NCBI GenBank assembly: GCA_027486255.1
Contig: JAIXPL010000009.1
Span: 61,716 to 125,715 of the forward strand
Origin: Comamonadaceae bacterium
GTDB taxonomy: Bacteria > Pseudomonadota > Gammaproteobacteria > Burkholderiales > Burkholderiaceae_C
Direction: 5' to 3'
DNA length: 64,000 nt
Of the stretch, positions 52,168-61,981 are shown piece by piece (within the stretch, counting starts at the first letter, position 1; the number at the start of each line of letters is the position of its first letter). Under the pieces are notes generated by a model. It worked only from the letters and a program-made list of their open reading frames with translations, was not told where the DNA came from and did no database searches. The position numbers and the translations under genes are program-made.

Positions 52168-53034
52168 TCAGGTGCTCCGGGCCACCAGCAGCCCCTGCGG
52201 GCGCCAGGCCAGGAAAAGCGCCATGGACAGGAAAAAAAACAAGCTTCCCCAGTCTGAGGCCAGGTACTTGCTCGCGGTCTCAATGGTGCCCAAGGCCAGG
52301 GCTGCCACTGCAGAACCGGTGATGCTGCCCATACCGCCCACGGCTACCACCACCAACACGAGCACCAGGTACTTGATGGGGTAGTAGGGCTCCAGGGGCA
52401 TGAGCTCGGCGCCCAGGATCCCGCCCAGCCCGGCCAGGGCAGCACCCGCGCCAAAGGTCAGCGCATAAACCCACTGCACCGGAATACCTAAAGCGGCAGC
52501 AGCACCTGTATTGTCCACCGTGGCGCGCAACCAGATGCCAAAGCGCGAGCGCCCAAGCACCCAGGCGCTCAGCAGCAGCACCGCCAGGCCCGCGGCGATG
52601 ACCAGCAGGCGCTGCGCCGGCAAAGTGCGGATGCCCAGATCGACCGGCGTCTTGAGCCAGCCGGGCAGAGGGATGAGCTGCACCTCAGGGCCCGCAAACA
52701 GATTGGCGGTGGCCACGAAGAGAAAGGTCAGACCGATGGTGAAGAGCACCTGCTGCAACTCGCTGAGCCGGTAGAGACGGCGCAGTACCAGGGCCTCCAG
52801 CAGCATGCCGAGCAATCCAGTGAGGACCACCGCCGCCAGAGCGCCCCAGGCATACGGCCAGCCCTGCGCGCCCACCAGCCAGGCGGCCAGGTAGCCACCT
52901 GTCATGGCAAAGGCACCATGGGCCAGATTCACGAAGCGCATTAGCCCCAAGGTGACCGACAGACCCACCGCAATGATGAACAGCACCATGCCGTAAGCGA
53001 TGCCATCGATCAAGATGTTGGCCAGCAAAGTCAC
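52168..53034 (-). CDS. Liv-type ABC transporter permease (LivH-like)
   Basis: GLMRFVNLAHGAFAMTGGYLAAWL; C-terminal AWRPQGLLVARST. Confidence 0.92.
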   Translation of the reverse strand: MTLLANILIDGIAYGMVLFIIAVGLSVTLGLMRFVNLAHGAFAMTGGYLAAWLVGAQGWPYAWGALAAVVLTGLLGMLLEALVLRRLYRLSELQQVLFTIGLTFLFVATANLFAGPEVQLIPLPGWLKTPVDLGIRTLPAQRLLVIAAGLAVLLLSAWVLGRSRFGIWLRATVDNTGAAAALGIPVQWVYALTFGAGAALAGLGGILGAELMPLEPYYPIKYLVLVLVVVAVGGMGSITGSAVAALALGTIETASKYLASDWGSLFFFLSMALFLAWRPQGLLVARST

Positions 53035-53060
53035 GCCGTCCCCCAGGGTCTGATCATCGC

Positions 53061-54230
53061 TTACTTGGCCAAGCCGTGGTCGGGCTGGGCCGGGAAGGTC
53101 TGCACTTCCTTGTTGATGAGCAGACCGCCTGGGCCTTTTTCAACGACACGCAGATAGACGTTCTGCGTGATATGGCGGGTGTTGGGGTCGATAGAGACCG
53201 GCCCGCGCGGGCTTTCCCATTTGAGCGTCTTAGCCGCAGCCATAGCCTTGTCCCCGTCGCGCTTACCGCCAGTGGCCTCGATCATCTTGTGAATCACATA
53301 CATGCCATCCCAGGCGCCCACGGTGGCGTAGTTGATGACCGCCTCCTTGTTTTGCTTGTTCACGGCGGCCACAAAGGCTTTGTTGGCGGCGCTGTCGCGC
53401 GCGCCAGAATAGTGGAACAGGGTCGTCAGGCCCAGGGCGCCGTCGCCGAACTTTTGCAGGTCGAACTCGTCGGTCTCGGCCGTGCCCAGGAACTCAATGC
53501 CGGCTTGGCGCAGGCCGTTTTCCTGGTAGGCCTTCACAAACCCCAGGTTAGGCGGTCCACCGGGCAAGAACACATAGACGGCTTGTGCGCCGCTGGCCTT
53601 GATGCGCTGGGCAAATGGCGCGAAGTCGGTGGTGCGCACCGGCATGCGGATGGACTCGGTGACCTGGCCGCCGAGCTTGCTGAACTCGGCCTTGAAGGCA
53701 GTCTCAGCATCGATGCCTGGAGCATAGTCCGATACAGCCGTGACCACGCGCTTGTAGCCCTTTTTGGCCGCATGCTGCGCCGCCGGCACCGTAACTTGCC
53801 ACAGTGTATAGCTGGTGCGGATGTAGAAGTCGGACCTGGTGGTGATGTCGCTGGTGGCGGCATTGAAGATCACCATGGGGGTCTTCGACTCCTGGATGAC
53901 AGGCGCCACCGCCGACGCATTGGGCGAGAAGACAATCCCACCGATGTAATCCACTTTGTCCTTGACAACCAATTCCTGCGCCAGGGTGCGTGTGTTGGCC
54001 GGGTTAGGGCCGCCCTCGTCGCGCCAGACGAACTCGATGTTCTGGCCGGCGAGCTTGCCGCCCTGGCTAGCCACGTAAGCCTCGGCGCCAGCCTTGAACA
54101 AGGTACCGTAGTGCGCAAAAGGCCCCGAGAAGGGCGCAATGATGCCCACCTTAACGGTCTGGGCCTGAGCGGCGCCGACCATGCCCGCCGCCAGCAAGGC
54201 GGCGCCCAACCATTTTGTCCTCATACCCAT
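53061..54230 (-). CDS. ABC transporter substrate-binding protein (Liv type)
   Basis: Signal peptide ...AALLAAGMVGAAQAQ; type I periplasmic binding fold; first gene of the co-oriented set. Confidence 0.9.
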   Translation of the reverse strand: MGMRTKWLGAALLAAGMVGAAQAQTVKVGIIAPFSGPFAHYGTLFKAGAEAYVASQGGKLAGQNIEFVWRDEGGPNPANTRTLAQELVVKDKVDYIGGIVFSPNASAVAPVIQESKTPMVIFNAATSDITTRSDFYIRTSYTLWQVTVPAAQHAAKKGYKRVVTAVSDYAPGIDAETAFKAEFSKLGGQVTESIRMPVRTTDFAPFAQRIKASGAQAVYVFLPGGPPNLGFVKAYQENGLRQAGIEFLGTAETDEFDLQKFGDGALGLTTLFHYSGARDSAANKAFVAAVNKQNKEAVINYATVGAWDGMYVIHKMIEATGGKRDGDKAMAAAKTLKWESPRGPVSIDPNTRHITQNVYLRVVEKGPGGLLINKEVQTFPAQPDHGLAK

Positions 54231-54366
54231 GCGTGTCTCCTGCTCGTTTAAGTTCGCAAACGCTTATTGCGCCCGCGTGTACAACTGTCATCTCCAGATG
54301 GTTGACATGTCTACTAGTGGAAATACCAAGCATTCCCGAGTAAGCAAAAAACCAGCCGCTCTGATT

Positions 54367-54417
54367 TTCTTGGTGAACACCACCGGCCGCATGCCCGGGC
54401 GCTTCGTCTTCGCTTAA
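54367..54417 (+). pseudogene. Remnant of a histidine phosphatase 3' end (FLVNTTGRMPGRFVFA)
   Basis: 13/16 residues identical to the C-terminus of the intact gene at 45563-46174. Confidence 0.85.
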
Positions 54418-54472
54418 GTGGTCTTCAGAGCGGCGGCGCCGGATGCCGCGTGCGAGCAAAACTGGCGATGGC
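54367..54472. repeat. Right copy of ~106 bp imperfect direct repeat
   Basis: See 46124-46229. Confidence 0.9.
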
Positions 54473-55840
54473 GGCCAGGGCCGACAGCACCGCCGCCACC
54501 AGCAGGGCCTCAGCCATCGACTGTTCAGTGGCGTGGCCGTGGGCTGCAAACACCACGGCCACCAAGGTGGCACCCAAGGTCTGACCGGTCAGCCGCCCGG
54601 TGGCGAGCATGCCGCCGGCCGCGCCCGAGCGATCGGGCGGCGCGCTGGTGATCAGGGTGTGGTTGTTGGGCGACTGAAACAGGCCAAAGCCCATCCCGCA
54701 CAAGAGCAGGCACGCAGCGACGGCAAGGTAAGGGCCACCCACCGAAGCCACCCAGGCCAGGCCGGCCAAGCCCAGCGCCTGGCCAGCCAAACCCAGGGCA
54801 CCGAGCCAGCCATTGTGGTAACGGCCGATCCAGCGGCCTGCGAGCGAGGCAGCCACGAAGGTGCCGGCGGGCCAGCACGACATCAGGAAGCCCGCTTGGG
54901 CGGCCGGTGCGTGCCAGGCTTCCAGCAGCAAGAAAGGCAGCACCACATAGGCCATGGTTTGCGCGGCAAAGCTGCCCACGGAGGTCATCATCGAGAGCCG
55001 AAACAAGGGGATGCGCAGCAGGTCCAGCGGCAGCAGGGGCTGGGCCTGGCGTGATTGACGGCGCACATGCACCACGGCCACGACGAGGCCGGCGAGCAAG
55101 AGCAGCGCCCCTTGCACCAGGAACTGTGTCCGTTGAGCGGCCGACTTGAGCGAGCGGCCCACGCAGTCAGCGGCCAGAAACAGCAGGCTGAAGAGGCCGG
55201 CATTGAGCACCATGTCCAGCCCGCTCGGGCGCAGCAGCCCGGGTGTGGGCGCGTTGAAGGGCAAGGTGCGCCAGCCCAGCCAGAGCACCAGCGCGCAGGC
55301 CGGCACGTTCAGGGCAAACAGCCAGCGCCAGGACGACACCGACAGAATGGCCGCCGCCACCAGGGGCCCGCACACCGTGGCCAGGCTCACCACCACCGAG
55401 CTCAGGGCCACGCCGCGCCCGAGCTGGGCCGGCGGCCACACCAGGCGCACCAGTGCCATGTTGACGGCCATGAGGCCTGCCGCACCCAGGCCCTGGGCCA
55501 CGCGCGCGGCCATCAGGAGCGGCAAGGAATCGGCCAGGCCCGCCACCGCAGACGCCGTGCCCCAAAGCGCTGCACCCACCAGGTACACGCGGCGAAAGCT
55601 GCTGCGCTCAGCCCAGTTGGCCACCGGCAGCAGGGCCACCAGTGCGGCCAGCTGAAAGGCGTTGATGACCCAGATGGCCTGGTCTGCGGGCACGCCCAGG
55701 TCGCGCGCCATGGTCGGCAGGCCCAGGGTGATGCTGGTGGTGTCCAGCACCGACAGGGCGATGCCCATCAAGATGGTGAAGGCGGCGAGGTGGCGCTCGC
55801 GACCCGTCAGGCCGGTCGGTGGGGAAGAGGCAGGCAGCAT
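54425..55840 (-). CDS. MFS transporter (DHA2/EmrB-like drug efflux)
   Basis: SVLDTTSITLGLPTMARDLGVPADQAIWVINAFQLA; multiple TM segments. Confidence 0.9.
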   Translation of the reverse strand: MLPASSPPTGLTGRERHLAAFTILMGIALSVLDTTSITLGLPTMARDLGVPADQAIWVINAFQLAALVALLPVANWAERSSFRRVYLVGAALWGTASAVAGLADSLPLLMAARVAQGLGAAGLMAVNMALVRLVWPPAQLGRGVALSSVVVSLATVCGPLVAAAILSVSSWRWLFALNVPACALVLWLGWRTLPFNAPTPGLLRPSGLDMVLNAGLFSLLFLAADCVGRSLKSAAQRTQFLVQGALLLLAGLVVAVVHVRRQSRQAQPLLPLDLLRIPLFRLSMMTSVGSFAAQTMAYVVLPFLLLEAWHAPAAQAGFLMSCWPAGTFVAASLAGRWIGRYHNGWLGALGLAGQALGLAGLAWVASVGGPYLAVAACLLLCGMGFGLFQSPNNHTLITSAPPDRSGAAGGMLATGRLTGQTLGATLVAVVFAAHGHATEQSMAEALLVAAVLSALAAIASFARTRHPAPPL

Positions 55841-55879
55841 GTCAGGGCATCATCGCTCATGGGCGCTGACGGGCCGGCC

Positions 55880-57316
55880 TCACTTGCCGATGCAGAACTT
55901 GGAGAAGATCTCGCCCAGCAGATCATCGGGCGTGAACTCGCCTGTGATGTGGCTCAGCGCCTGTTGGGCCTGGCGCAGGTCTTCGGCCAACAGGTCCAGG
56001 GCGGGAGCGGGCGAGCTGAGCTGCGCGCTGGCCTGTTCGAGCTGCACGCGCACGGTGTGCAGGGCTTGCACGTGGCGCTCGCGCGCCATGAAGAGGCCCT
56101 CGGGTGCCGACTGCCAACCGGCGATGTCCAGCAGGCGCTGGCGCAGACCGGCCAGGCCCGCGCCGGTCTTGGCAGAGATGGGCAGGCCCTCGCAGGCAGC
56201 CAGCGCCTCAAGGGCGGCCGCATCAGCCTTGTTCCAGACCTGCAGCACCGGGGTGGCGGCGGGCAACTGACGCGCCAGCAGCTCGGCAATCGCCTGGTCA
56301 GCGGCGCGGTGTTCGCGGGCCTCCTCGCCCTGCCCGTGGTGGCGCACCAGGTCGTGCAGGAACAGCACCGCATCGGCGCTCTCAATTTCGGCCCAGGCGC
56401 GGGCGATGCCGATACGCTCGACTTCATCAACACCAGCGCCATCAGGATCACGCAAGCCGGCGGTGTCCACCACGTGCAGAGGCACGCCCTCGATCTGGAT
56501 GAGCTGCGAGACCTTGTCGCGCGTGGTGCCGGCAATGGGCGTGACGATGGCCAGCTCCGCACCCGCCAGCGCGTTGAGCAGCGAGCTCTTGCCCGCATTG
56601 GGCTGGCCGGCAATCACCACCTTGATGCCTTCGCGCAGGATGGCACCCTGCTGCGCCCGCTGCATCACGGCCTGCAGGCGCTGCTGCAAGCGCTGCAGCT
56701 GGCCCTTGGCATCGGCCTGTTCGATGAAGTCGATGTCTTCTTCGGGAAAGTCCAGCGTGGCCTCGACCAGCATGCGCAGGTGCACGAGCTGCTCAAGCAG
56801 GCCGGCGATCTCCTCGGAAAAGGCGCCCGAGAGCGAGCGCGCCGCCGAGCGCGCCGCCGTCTCGGTGCTGGCATCGATCAGGTCGGCAATTGCTTCGGCC
56901 TGGGCCAGGTCGATCTTGTCATTGAGAAAAGCGCGCTGCGTGAACTCGCCGGGCTGGGCCGCGCGCAGGCCGGCCAGGCGCGGGCGGCCGCTGGCATCGG
57001 CCTCGGCAGCAGCTTGCAGGCAGCGCTGCACCAGGAGCTGCAACACCACCGGCCCGCCATGGGCCTGCAGCTCCAGCACGTCTTCGCCGGTGTAGGAGTG
57101 CGGTGCGGGAAAAAACAGGGCCAGACCCTGGTCGATGGGCTGGCCCGACGCATCATGAAAGGGGCCGTAGCTGGCCAGGCGCGGTTGGAGTACGCGACCG
57201 GTGAGGGCCTGCGCCAAGGCGGCCAGGTTCCGGCCGGAGACACGCACCATGCCCACGGCGCCCCGCCCTGGGGCGGTGGCGATGGCGACGATGGGGTCGT
57301 GCTGGCGGGCAAGCAT
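55880..57316 (-). CDS. mnmE: tRNA uridine-5-carboxymethylaminomethyl(34) synthesis GTPase MnmE
   Basis: [39 protein letters not shown]-terminal FCIGK. Confidence 0.95.
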   Translation of the reverse strand: MLARQHDPIVAIATAPGRGAVGMVRVSGRNLAALAQALTGRVLQPRLASYGPFHDASGQPIDQGLALFFPAPHSYTGEDVLELQAHGGPVVLQLLVQRCLQAAAEADASGRPRLAGLRAAQPGEFTQRAFLNDKIDLAQAEAIADLIDASTETAARSAARSLSGAFSEEIAGLLEQLVHLRMLVEATLDFPEEDIDFIEQADAKGQLQRLQQRLQAVMQRAQQGAILREGIKVVIAGQPNAGKSSLLNALAGAELAIVTPIAGTTRDKVSQLIQIEGVPLHVVDTAGLRDPDGAGVDEVERIGIARAWAEIESADAVLFLHDLVRHHGQGEEAREHRAADQAIAELLARQLPAATPVLQVWNKADAAALEALAACEGLPISAKTGAGLAGLRQRLLDIAGWQSAPEGLFMARERHVQALHTVRVQLEQASAQLSSPAPALDLLAEDLRQAQQALSHITGEFTPDDLLGEIFSKFCIGK

Positions 57317-57364
57317 GGCTGCAAACTTTCAGCAAAGCATCTGCGTGGTCCCAGGCGCCGCTGC

Positions 57365-57398
57365 CCTCACCCCCACCCTCTCCCAGAGGGAGAGGGAG
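57365..57398. repeat. Interspersed-type hairpin element CCTCACCCCCACCCTCTCCCAGAGGGAGAGGGAG
   Basis: 9-bp perfect stem CCCTCTCCC-AGA-GGGAGAGGG between mnmE and yidC. Confidence 0.6.
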
Positions 57399-57417
57399 CC
57401 ACAGCGCAGCGTCTGCC

Positions 57418-59124
57418 TTACTTGAACTTGGGCATATTGAACTGGGGCGGCACACCCATGCGGGTGTTGATGACCCACTGCTGCGCAATCGACAGGATGT
57501 TGTTGGTGATCCAGTACAGCACCAGACCCGCCGGGAAGAAGAAGAACATCACGCTGAAGATCAAGGGCATGAACCACATCAGCTTGGCCTGCATGGGGTC
57601 GGGCGGCATGGGGTTGAGTGCCGTTTGCAGCAGCGTGGTGAGGGTCATCACGACGGGCAGGATGAAATAAGGATCGGGGGCCGAGAGGTCGCGGATCCAG
57701 CCCACCCAGGGGGCGTTGCGCATCTCCACGCTGGACAGCAGCACCCAGTACAGGGCGATGAACACCGGGATCTGGACCATGATGGGGAAGCACCCGCCCA
57801 TGGGGTTGACCTTTTCCTCGCGGTAGATCTTCATCATGGCCACCTGCATTTCCTGAGGCTTGTCCTTCAGGCGCTCACGCATCTCCATGATCTTGGGATT
57901 GATGGCCTTCATCTTGGCCATGCTGGCGTAAGCCTTGGCGTTGAGCCAGTAGAAGGCGATCTTGAGGAGCAGCACCAGCGCCACGATGGCCCAGCCCCAG
58001 TTCTGCAGCACGCCGTGCAGCTTGTCCAGCAGCCAATAAAGCGGCTTGGCCAGGATGGTGAGCCAGCCATAGTCTTTCACCAGCTCCAGGCCCGGGGCCA
58101 GCGCTTCCAGGGTTTTTTCTTCCTGGGGACCGACGAAGAGCTTGGCCTCGAGCACCTGGCTGGCGCCGGGCGCCAGGGCCTGCAGGGGGGCAATCATGCC
58201 CACGGCGTACAGGTTGTTGTCGACCTTGCGCACAAAGAGATCGCGCTGAATGCCATCGGCCAGCAGCCAGGCCGAGGCGAAGTAGTGCTGCACCATGGCG
58301 ATGTAGCCATTGGTGGACTGCTTGTCGATCTCGATCTTGTTCTTTTCGATGTCCGTGAACTCCACCTTCTGGTACTTCTTGGCTTCTGTGTAGATGGCCG
58401 GACCGGTGAAGGTGGAATAAAAGGCCGACTCGCCCTCGGGCTTGTTGCCATCGCGCACCAGTTGCAGGTAGAGCTGAGGCGTCACCGGCGCATTGCCCAC
58501 GTTCACCATCTCATGGCGCACGGCGATGTCGTAGGAGCCGCGCTTGAACACATAGGTCTTGACCAGCTTGAGACCACCCACCTCGGGCGACTGGAACTGC
58601 AGCTCCAGCTGGTTTTGGCCGTCCTTGAGCTCGCGCTCGCCGGGCACCACGGTCATCAGAGTCTTGTGGGTAGGCAGGCTCGCACCGGCTGCACCGATCA
58701 GGCCGGACTGGGCCACGTACACGCGGCCTGCGCTCTCATCGAGCAGCACGAAGCCCTTGCGCGTGTCATTGAGGTCGGCGTATTGCTTGAAGACCGATTG
58801 CACCAGCGAGCCACCCTCGCTGTCAAAGCTCAGCTGCAGCACGTCGGTCTTGACCTCGATGCGCTGCTTCTGCGCCGTCGCGCTGGGCTGACCCAGGCCA
58901 GGCACGGCACTGACGCCCGCACCCGGGGTGACGGCGGCAGCGACAACGGCCGGGGCCGGCACCGCATCGGACTTCACGGCCGGGCTGCCCTGGGCCGCCG
59001 GCGGCGTGGCCGGTTGCGGGAAAAAGGTGGGCTTGTGTCCGTTATGGATCTGCCACTGGTCCCAGAGCAGGACCATGGAGAAACCAAAGATCACCCACAA
59101 AATGGTGCGGCGAATGTCGTTCAT
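57418..59124 (-). CDS. yidC: Membrane protein insertase YidC
   Basis: MNDIRRTILWVIFGFSMVLLWDQWQ; YREEKVNPMGGCFPIMVQIPVFIALYWVL. Confidence 0.95.
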   Translation of the reverse strand: MNDIRRTILWVIFGFSMVLLWDQWQIHNGHKPTFFPQPATPPAAQGSPAVKSDAVPAPAVVAAAVTPGAGVSAVPGLGQPSATAQKQRIEVKTDVLQLSFDSEGGSLVQSVFKQYADLNDTRKGFVLLDESAGRVYVAQSGLIGAAGASLPTHKTLMTVVPGERELKDGQNQLELQFQSPEVGGLKLVKTYVFKRGSYDIAVRHEMVNVGNAPVTPQLYLQLVRDGNKPEGESAFYSTFTGPAIYTEAKKYQKVEFTDIEKNKIEIDKQSTNGYIAMVQHYFASAWLLADGIQRDLFVRKVDNNLYAVGMIAPLQALAPGASQVLEAKLFVGPQEEKTLEALAPGLELVKDYGWLTILAKPLYWLLDKLHGVLQNWGWAIVALVLLLKIAFYWLNAKAYASMAKMKAINPKIMEMRERLKDKPQEMQVAMMKIYREEKVNPMGGCFPIMVQIPVFIALYWVLLSSVEMRNAPWVGWIRDLSAPDPYFILPVVMTLTTLLQTALNPMPPDPMQAKLMWFMPLIFSVMFFFFPAGLVLYWITNNILSIAQQWVINTRMGVPPQFNMPKFK

Positions 59125-59423
59125 GAAGGCTTCTTTGCGGAGGGCAGGACCTTGGGGGAGGTCAAGTGGGAGAAAAGGGTGGAGGGCACGGGATCACAGC
59201 CCCCCTCACACCAGGGGTGACAGCGGACGAGCCGCCGCAGCGTGAGGTAGCTGCCGCCGGCCGCGCCATGCTGCTCGAGCGCCTGCAAGGCGTAGGCCGA
59301 ACAGCTGGGCTCGAAGCGACAGGCCGAGCCCAGGCTGGGGCTGAGCAAAAGACGATAGGCGCGCACCAAGGCCATCAAGCAGGCCTGCGGCCATCGAGCG
59401 ACGGTGGAGAGCAAGGACGACAT
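59121..59423 (-). CDS. yidD: Membrane protein insertion efficiency factor YidD
   Basis: AYRLLLSPSLGSACRFEPSCSAYALQALEQHG. Confidence 0.93.
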   Translation of the reverse strand: MSSLLSTVARWPQACLMALVRAYRLLLSPSLGSACRFEPSCSAYALQALEQHGAAGGSYLTLRRLVRCHPWCEGGCDPVPSTLFSHLTSPKVLPSAKKPS

Positions 59424-59430
59424 GTGCGGT

Positions 59431-59892
59431 TCAGGCCGGTGGAGACGCGCGCGCCATCAGCCCCTGCAGCTCGGCTCGAACGGCCTGCTTGAGCTGCTCT
59501 GACGAACTGCTGAGAAAGTGCTGGCGGGAAAAGCCGGTGCGCAGGCGCACCAAATAGGCTGCCTGCTCGTGCGTGGGCAGCATGGCATCGGCGACGTCAT
59601 AAATCTGGCGCTTGATGGCGTGCCGGGTGACAGAGCGCTTGGCCCAGCGCTTGGGAACCATGGCGCCCAGCCAGAGCCCGAGCGGAGAAAACAGGGGTCG
59701 GGCCGCTGCGGCTGAAGGGGCGCTCGGCGCCTGCGGCATGGCCGGCTGACCTGAGGCCGCCGCGCTGTCGTCGAAGCTGTGGCGATGAAGCGCGAAATGC
59801 TCGGACTTGGCAATGACGCGCTGGGCGAGCACCGCCTGGAACTGCGCCCGAGTCTTGAGCCGCAACAAGGCCTTGCCCGCCAACCAGACCAA
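59431..59892 (-). CDS. rnpA: Ribonuclease P protein component
   Basis: LKTRAQFQAVLAQ; VPKRWAKRSVTRHAIKRQIYDVADAM; between yidD and rpmH. Confidence 0.9.
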   Translation of the reverse strand: MVWLAGKALLRLKTRAQFQAVLAQRVIAKSEHFALHRHSFDDSAAASGQPAMPQAPSAPSAAAARPLFSPLGLWLGAMVPKRWAKRSVTRHAIKRQIYDVADAMLPTHEQAAYLVRLRTGFSRQHFLSSSSEQLKQAVRAELQGLMARASPPA

Positions 59893-59903
59893 GGGGCCTG
59901 GAC

Positions 59904-60038
59904 TTAGACAGCCAGGCGCTTGCGGCCCTTGGCGCGGCGTGCGTTGATGACGGCACGGCCACCACGGGTGCGCATGCGGGCCAGGAAGCCGTGGGTGCGG
60001 GCGCGTTTGACTTTGGACGGTTGATAAGTGCGTTTCAT
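59904..60038 (-). CDS. rpmH: 50S ribosomal protein L34
   Basis: [44 protein letters not shown] (translated by hand; below the ORF-track length cutoff). Confidence 0.95.
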   Translation of the reverse strand: MKRTYQPSKVKRARTHGFLARMRTRGGRAVINARRAKGRKRLAV

Positions 60039-60267
60039 GATGAGTCCTTCAAGCTTTAAAAATCCCTCGGCCCTCGGCAACTACTTGGCAACTTTTAGAC
60101 CTTTACCTGCAGCGCGGAGAGCTGGCAGGCAGCCAAGCTGCCATGTCGCCAAGGTCCTGGTTGCTGACTTGAAAGGCCCGCGACCTGGACAGGTTCTGGT
60201 CGGAAGCTAAAAAGAAGCGCCCATACGGCGCACCTTCAGCTGCCCTGCCGAACAGGGAAAACCAAAG

Positions 60268-60296
60268 ATTATAGCTTTTTTGCTCATGCCTGGCAA
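60268..60296 (-). promoter_or_regulatory. Probable sigma70 promoter of rpmH-rnpA
   Basis: Minus strand TTGCCA-N17-TATAAT. Confidence 0.65.
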
Positions 60297-60469
60297 GAAC
60301 TTGGATCAGCAAGCTCATCCCTTGCAGGACAATTCAGCCGACTTGCCCAGAAAAGCCGGCGCCGCACGCATGCGGCCAGGGGCCTGTTCGCCCGGCCGGA
60401 CAGGTTGCGCAGGCGCTTGTCAAGACGCGGCGGAGCCCGCTTGCACCGGGAATACCCCGGCCGTCAAGA

Positions 60470-60499
60470 TTGTGGATAACTGGGGGCCAAGGCTACAAT
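60470..60499 (+). promoter_or_regulatory. Probable dnaA promoter overlapping a DnaA box
   Basis: TTGTGG-N18-TACAAT; perfect DnaA box TGTGGATAA at 60471-60479 and near-match ATATCCACA at 60521-60529. Confidence 0.6.
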
Positions 60500-60574
60500 G
60501 CTGAGTGCCTGCTTCCCACGATATCCACAATTTTCCGTGCGCCTCCTCGGGCCGATTTCCCTGTGTCACCTGCC

Positions 60575-61981
60575 ATGAATGAGGCCCCCTTTCCCGCGCC
60601 CAGCGCCGACCAGATGGCCGATCTCTGGCTCGCCTGCGTGGAGCAGCTGGCCCAGGAACTGCCCGAGCAGCAGTTCAACACCTGGATCAAACCCCTGGTC
60701 GCCGAGGTCGCGCCCGACCTCTCCAAACTCACCATCCAGGTGGCCAACCGCTTCAAGCTCGACTGGATCCGGGCCCAGTACAGCGCCCGCATCAGCGCCC
60801 TGCTGGCCGAACTGGCCGGCCAATCCATCACCCTTGAGTTAGTGCTTGCTCCGCGGGAAAGCCAGGCCAAGAGCTCGCCCCTCAACCAAAGCCTGAGAAA
60901 CCTGGCCGCCGCCGAGCCGCCCGCCATGGGCCAGACGGAGGAGGCGCCTGGGGCGCCCTTCAAGAGCCGGCTCAATTCGGCCCTCACCTTCGACACCCTG
61001 ATCGAAGGCTCGGCCAACCGCATGGGCCGGGCCGCGGCCATGCACGTGGCCAGCAGCATCGGGCAGCTGTACAACCCGCTGTTCATCTATGGCGGCGTCG
61101 GCCTGGGCAAGACCCACCTGGTGCATGCCATCGGCAACAAATTGCTGGCCGACAACCCGAATGCCAAAGTTCTCTACATCCACGCCGAGCAGTTCGTCTC
61201 GGATGTGGTTAAAGCCTACCAGCGCAAGGCCTTTGACGAGTTCAAGGAGCGCTACCACTCGCTGGACCTGCTGCTGATCGACGACGTGCAGTTCTTCGCC
61301 AACAAAGACCGCACGCAGGAAGAGTTCTTCAACGCCTTCGAAGCCCTGCTGGCCAAGAAGTCGCACATCGTCATGACCAGCGACACCTACCCCAAGGGCC
61401 TGGCCGACATCCACGAACGCCTGGTCTCGCGCTTTGACTCGGGCCTGACGGTGGCCATCGAGCCGCCCGAGCTGGAAATGCGCGTGGCCATCCTGATCCA
61501 CAAGGCCGAGTCCGAAGGCGCCGTGATGCCCGAGGAAGTGGCCTTCTTTGTGGCTAAAAACGTGCGTTCCAACGTGCGCGAGCTCGAAGGCGCCCTGCGC
61601 AAGATCCTGGCTTATTCGCGCTTTAACCAGAAGGACATCTCCATCCAGCTGGCCCGCGAGGCCCTGCGCGACCTGCTGTCCATCCAGAACCGGCAGATTT
61701 CGGTGGAAAACATCCAGAAAACCGTGGCCGACTTCTGCAAGATCAAGGTCGCGGACATGTATTCCAAGAAGCGCCCGGCCAGCATCGCCCGGCCGCGCCA
61801 GATTGCCATGTACCTGGCCAAGGAGCTCACCCAAAAAAGCCTGCCGGAGATCGGCGAGCTCTTTGGCGGCCGCGACCACACCACGGTGCTGCATGCGGTG
61901 CGCAAGATGGCGGCCGAACGCCAGCAACTGAGCGAGTTGAACCAGCAGCTGCACGTGCTGGAGCAGACCCTGAAAGGCTGA
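60575..61981 (+). CDS. dnaA: Chromosomal replication initiator protein DnaA
   Basis: [39 protein letters not shown]. Confidence 0.97.
   Translation: MNEAPFPAPSADQMADLWLACVEQLAQELPEQQFNTWIKPLVAEVAPDLSKLTIQVANRFKLDWIRAQYSARISALLAELAGQSITLELVLAPRESQAKSSPLNQSLRNLAAAEPPAMGQTEEAPGAPFKSRLNSALTFDTLIEGSANRMGRAAAMHVASSIGQLYNPLFIYGGVGLGKTHLVHAIGNKLLADNPNAKVLYIHAEQFVSDVVKAYQRKAFDEFKERYHSLDLLLIDDVQFFANKDRTQEEFFNAFEALLAKKSHIVMTSDTYPKGLADIHERLVSRFDSGLTVAIEPPELEMRVAILIHKAESEGAVMPEEVAFFVAKNVRSNVRELEGALRKILAYSRFNQKDISIQLAREALRDLLSIQNRQISVENIQKTVADFCKIKVADMYSKKRPASIARPRQIAMYLAKELTQKSLPEIGELFGGRDHTTVLHAVRKMAAERQQLSELNQQLHVLEQTLKG

Larger units (their letters stand above)
46124..54472 (-). mobile_element. Putative genomic island: ABC importer + CYP199A-like P450 cassette bounded by direct repeats; no recombinase seen
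   Basis: Direct repeats consist of the 3' ends of the flanking histidine phosphatase and MFS genes; interior is one co-oriented gene set. Confidence 0.65.

Noticed and set aside
55055-57670. 871-aa plus-strand ORF across MFS, mnmE and yidC
   Set aside because: Runs antisense across three real genes; composition is typical of a codon-shadow ORF.
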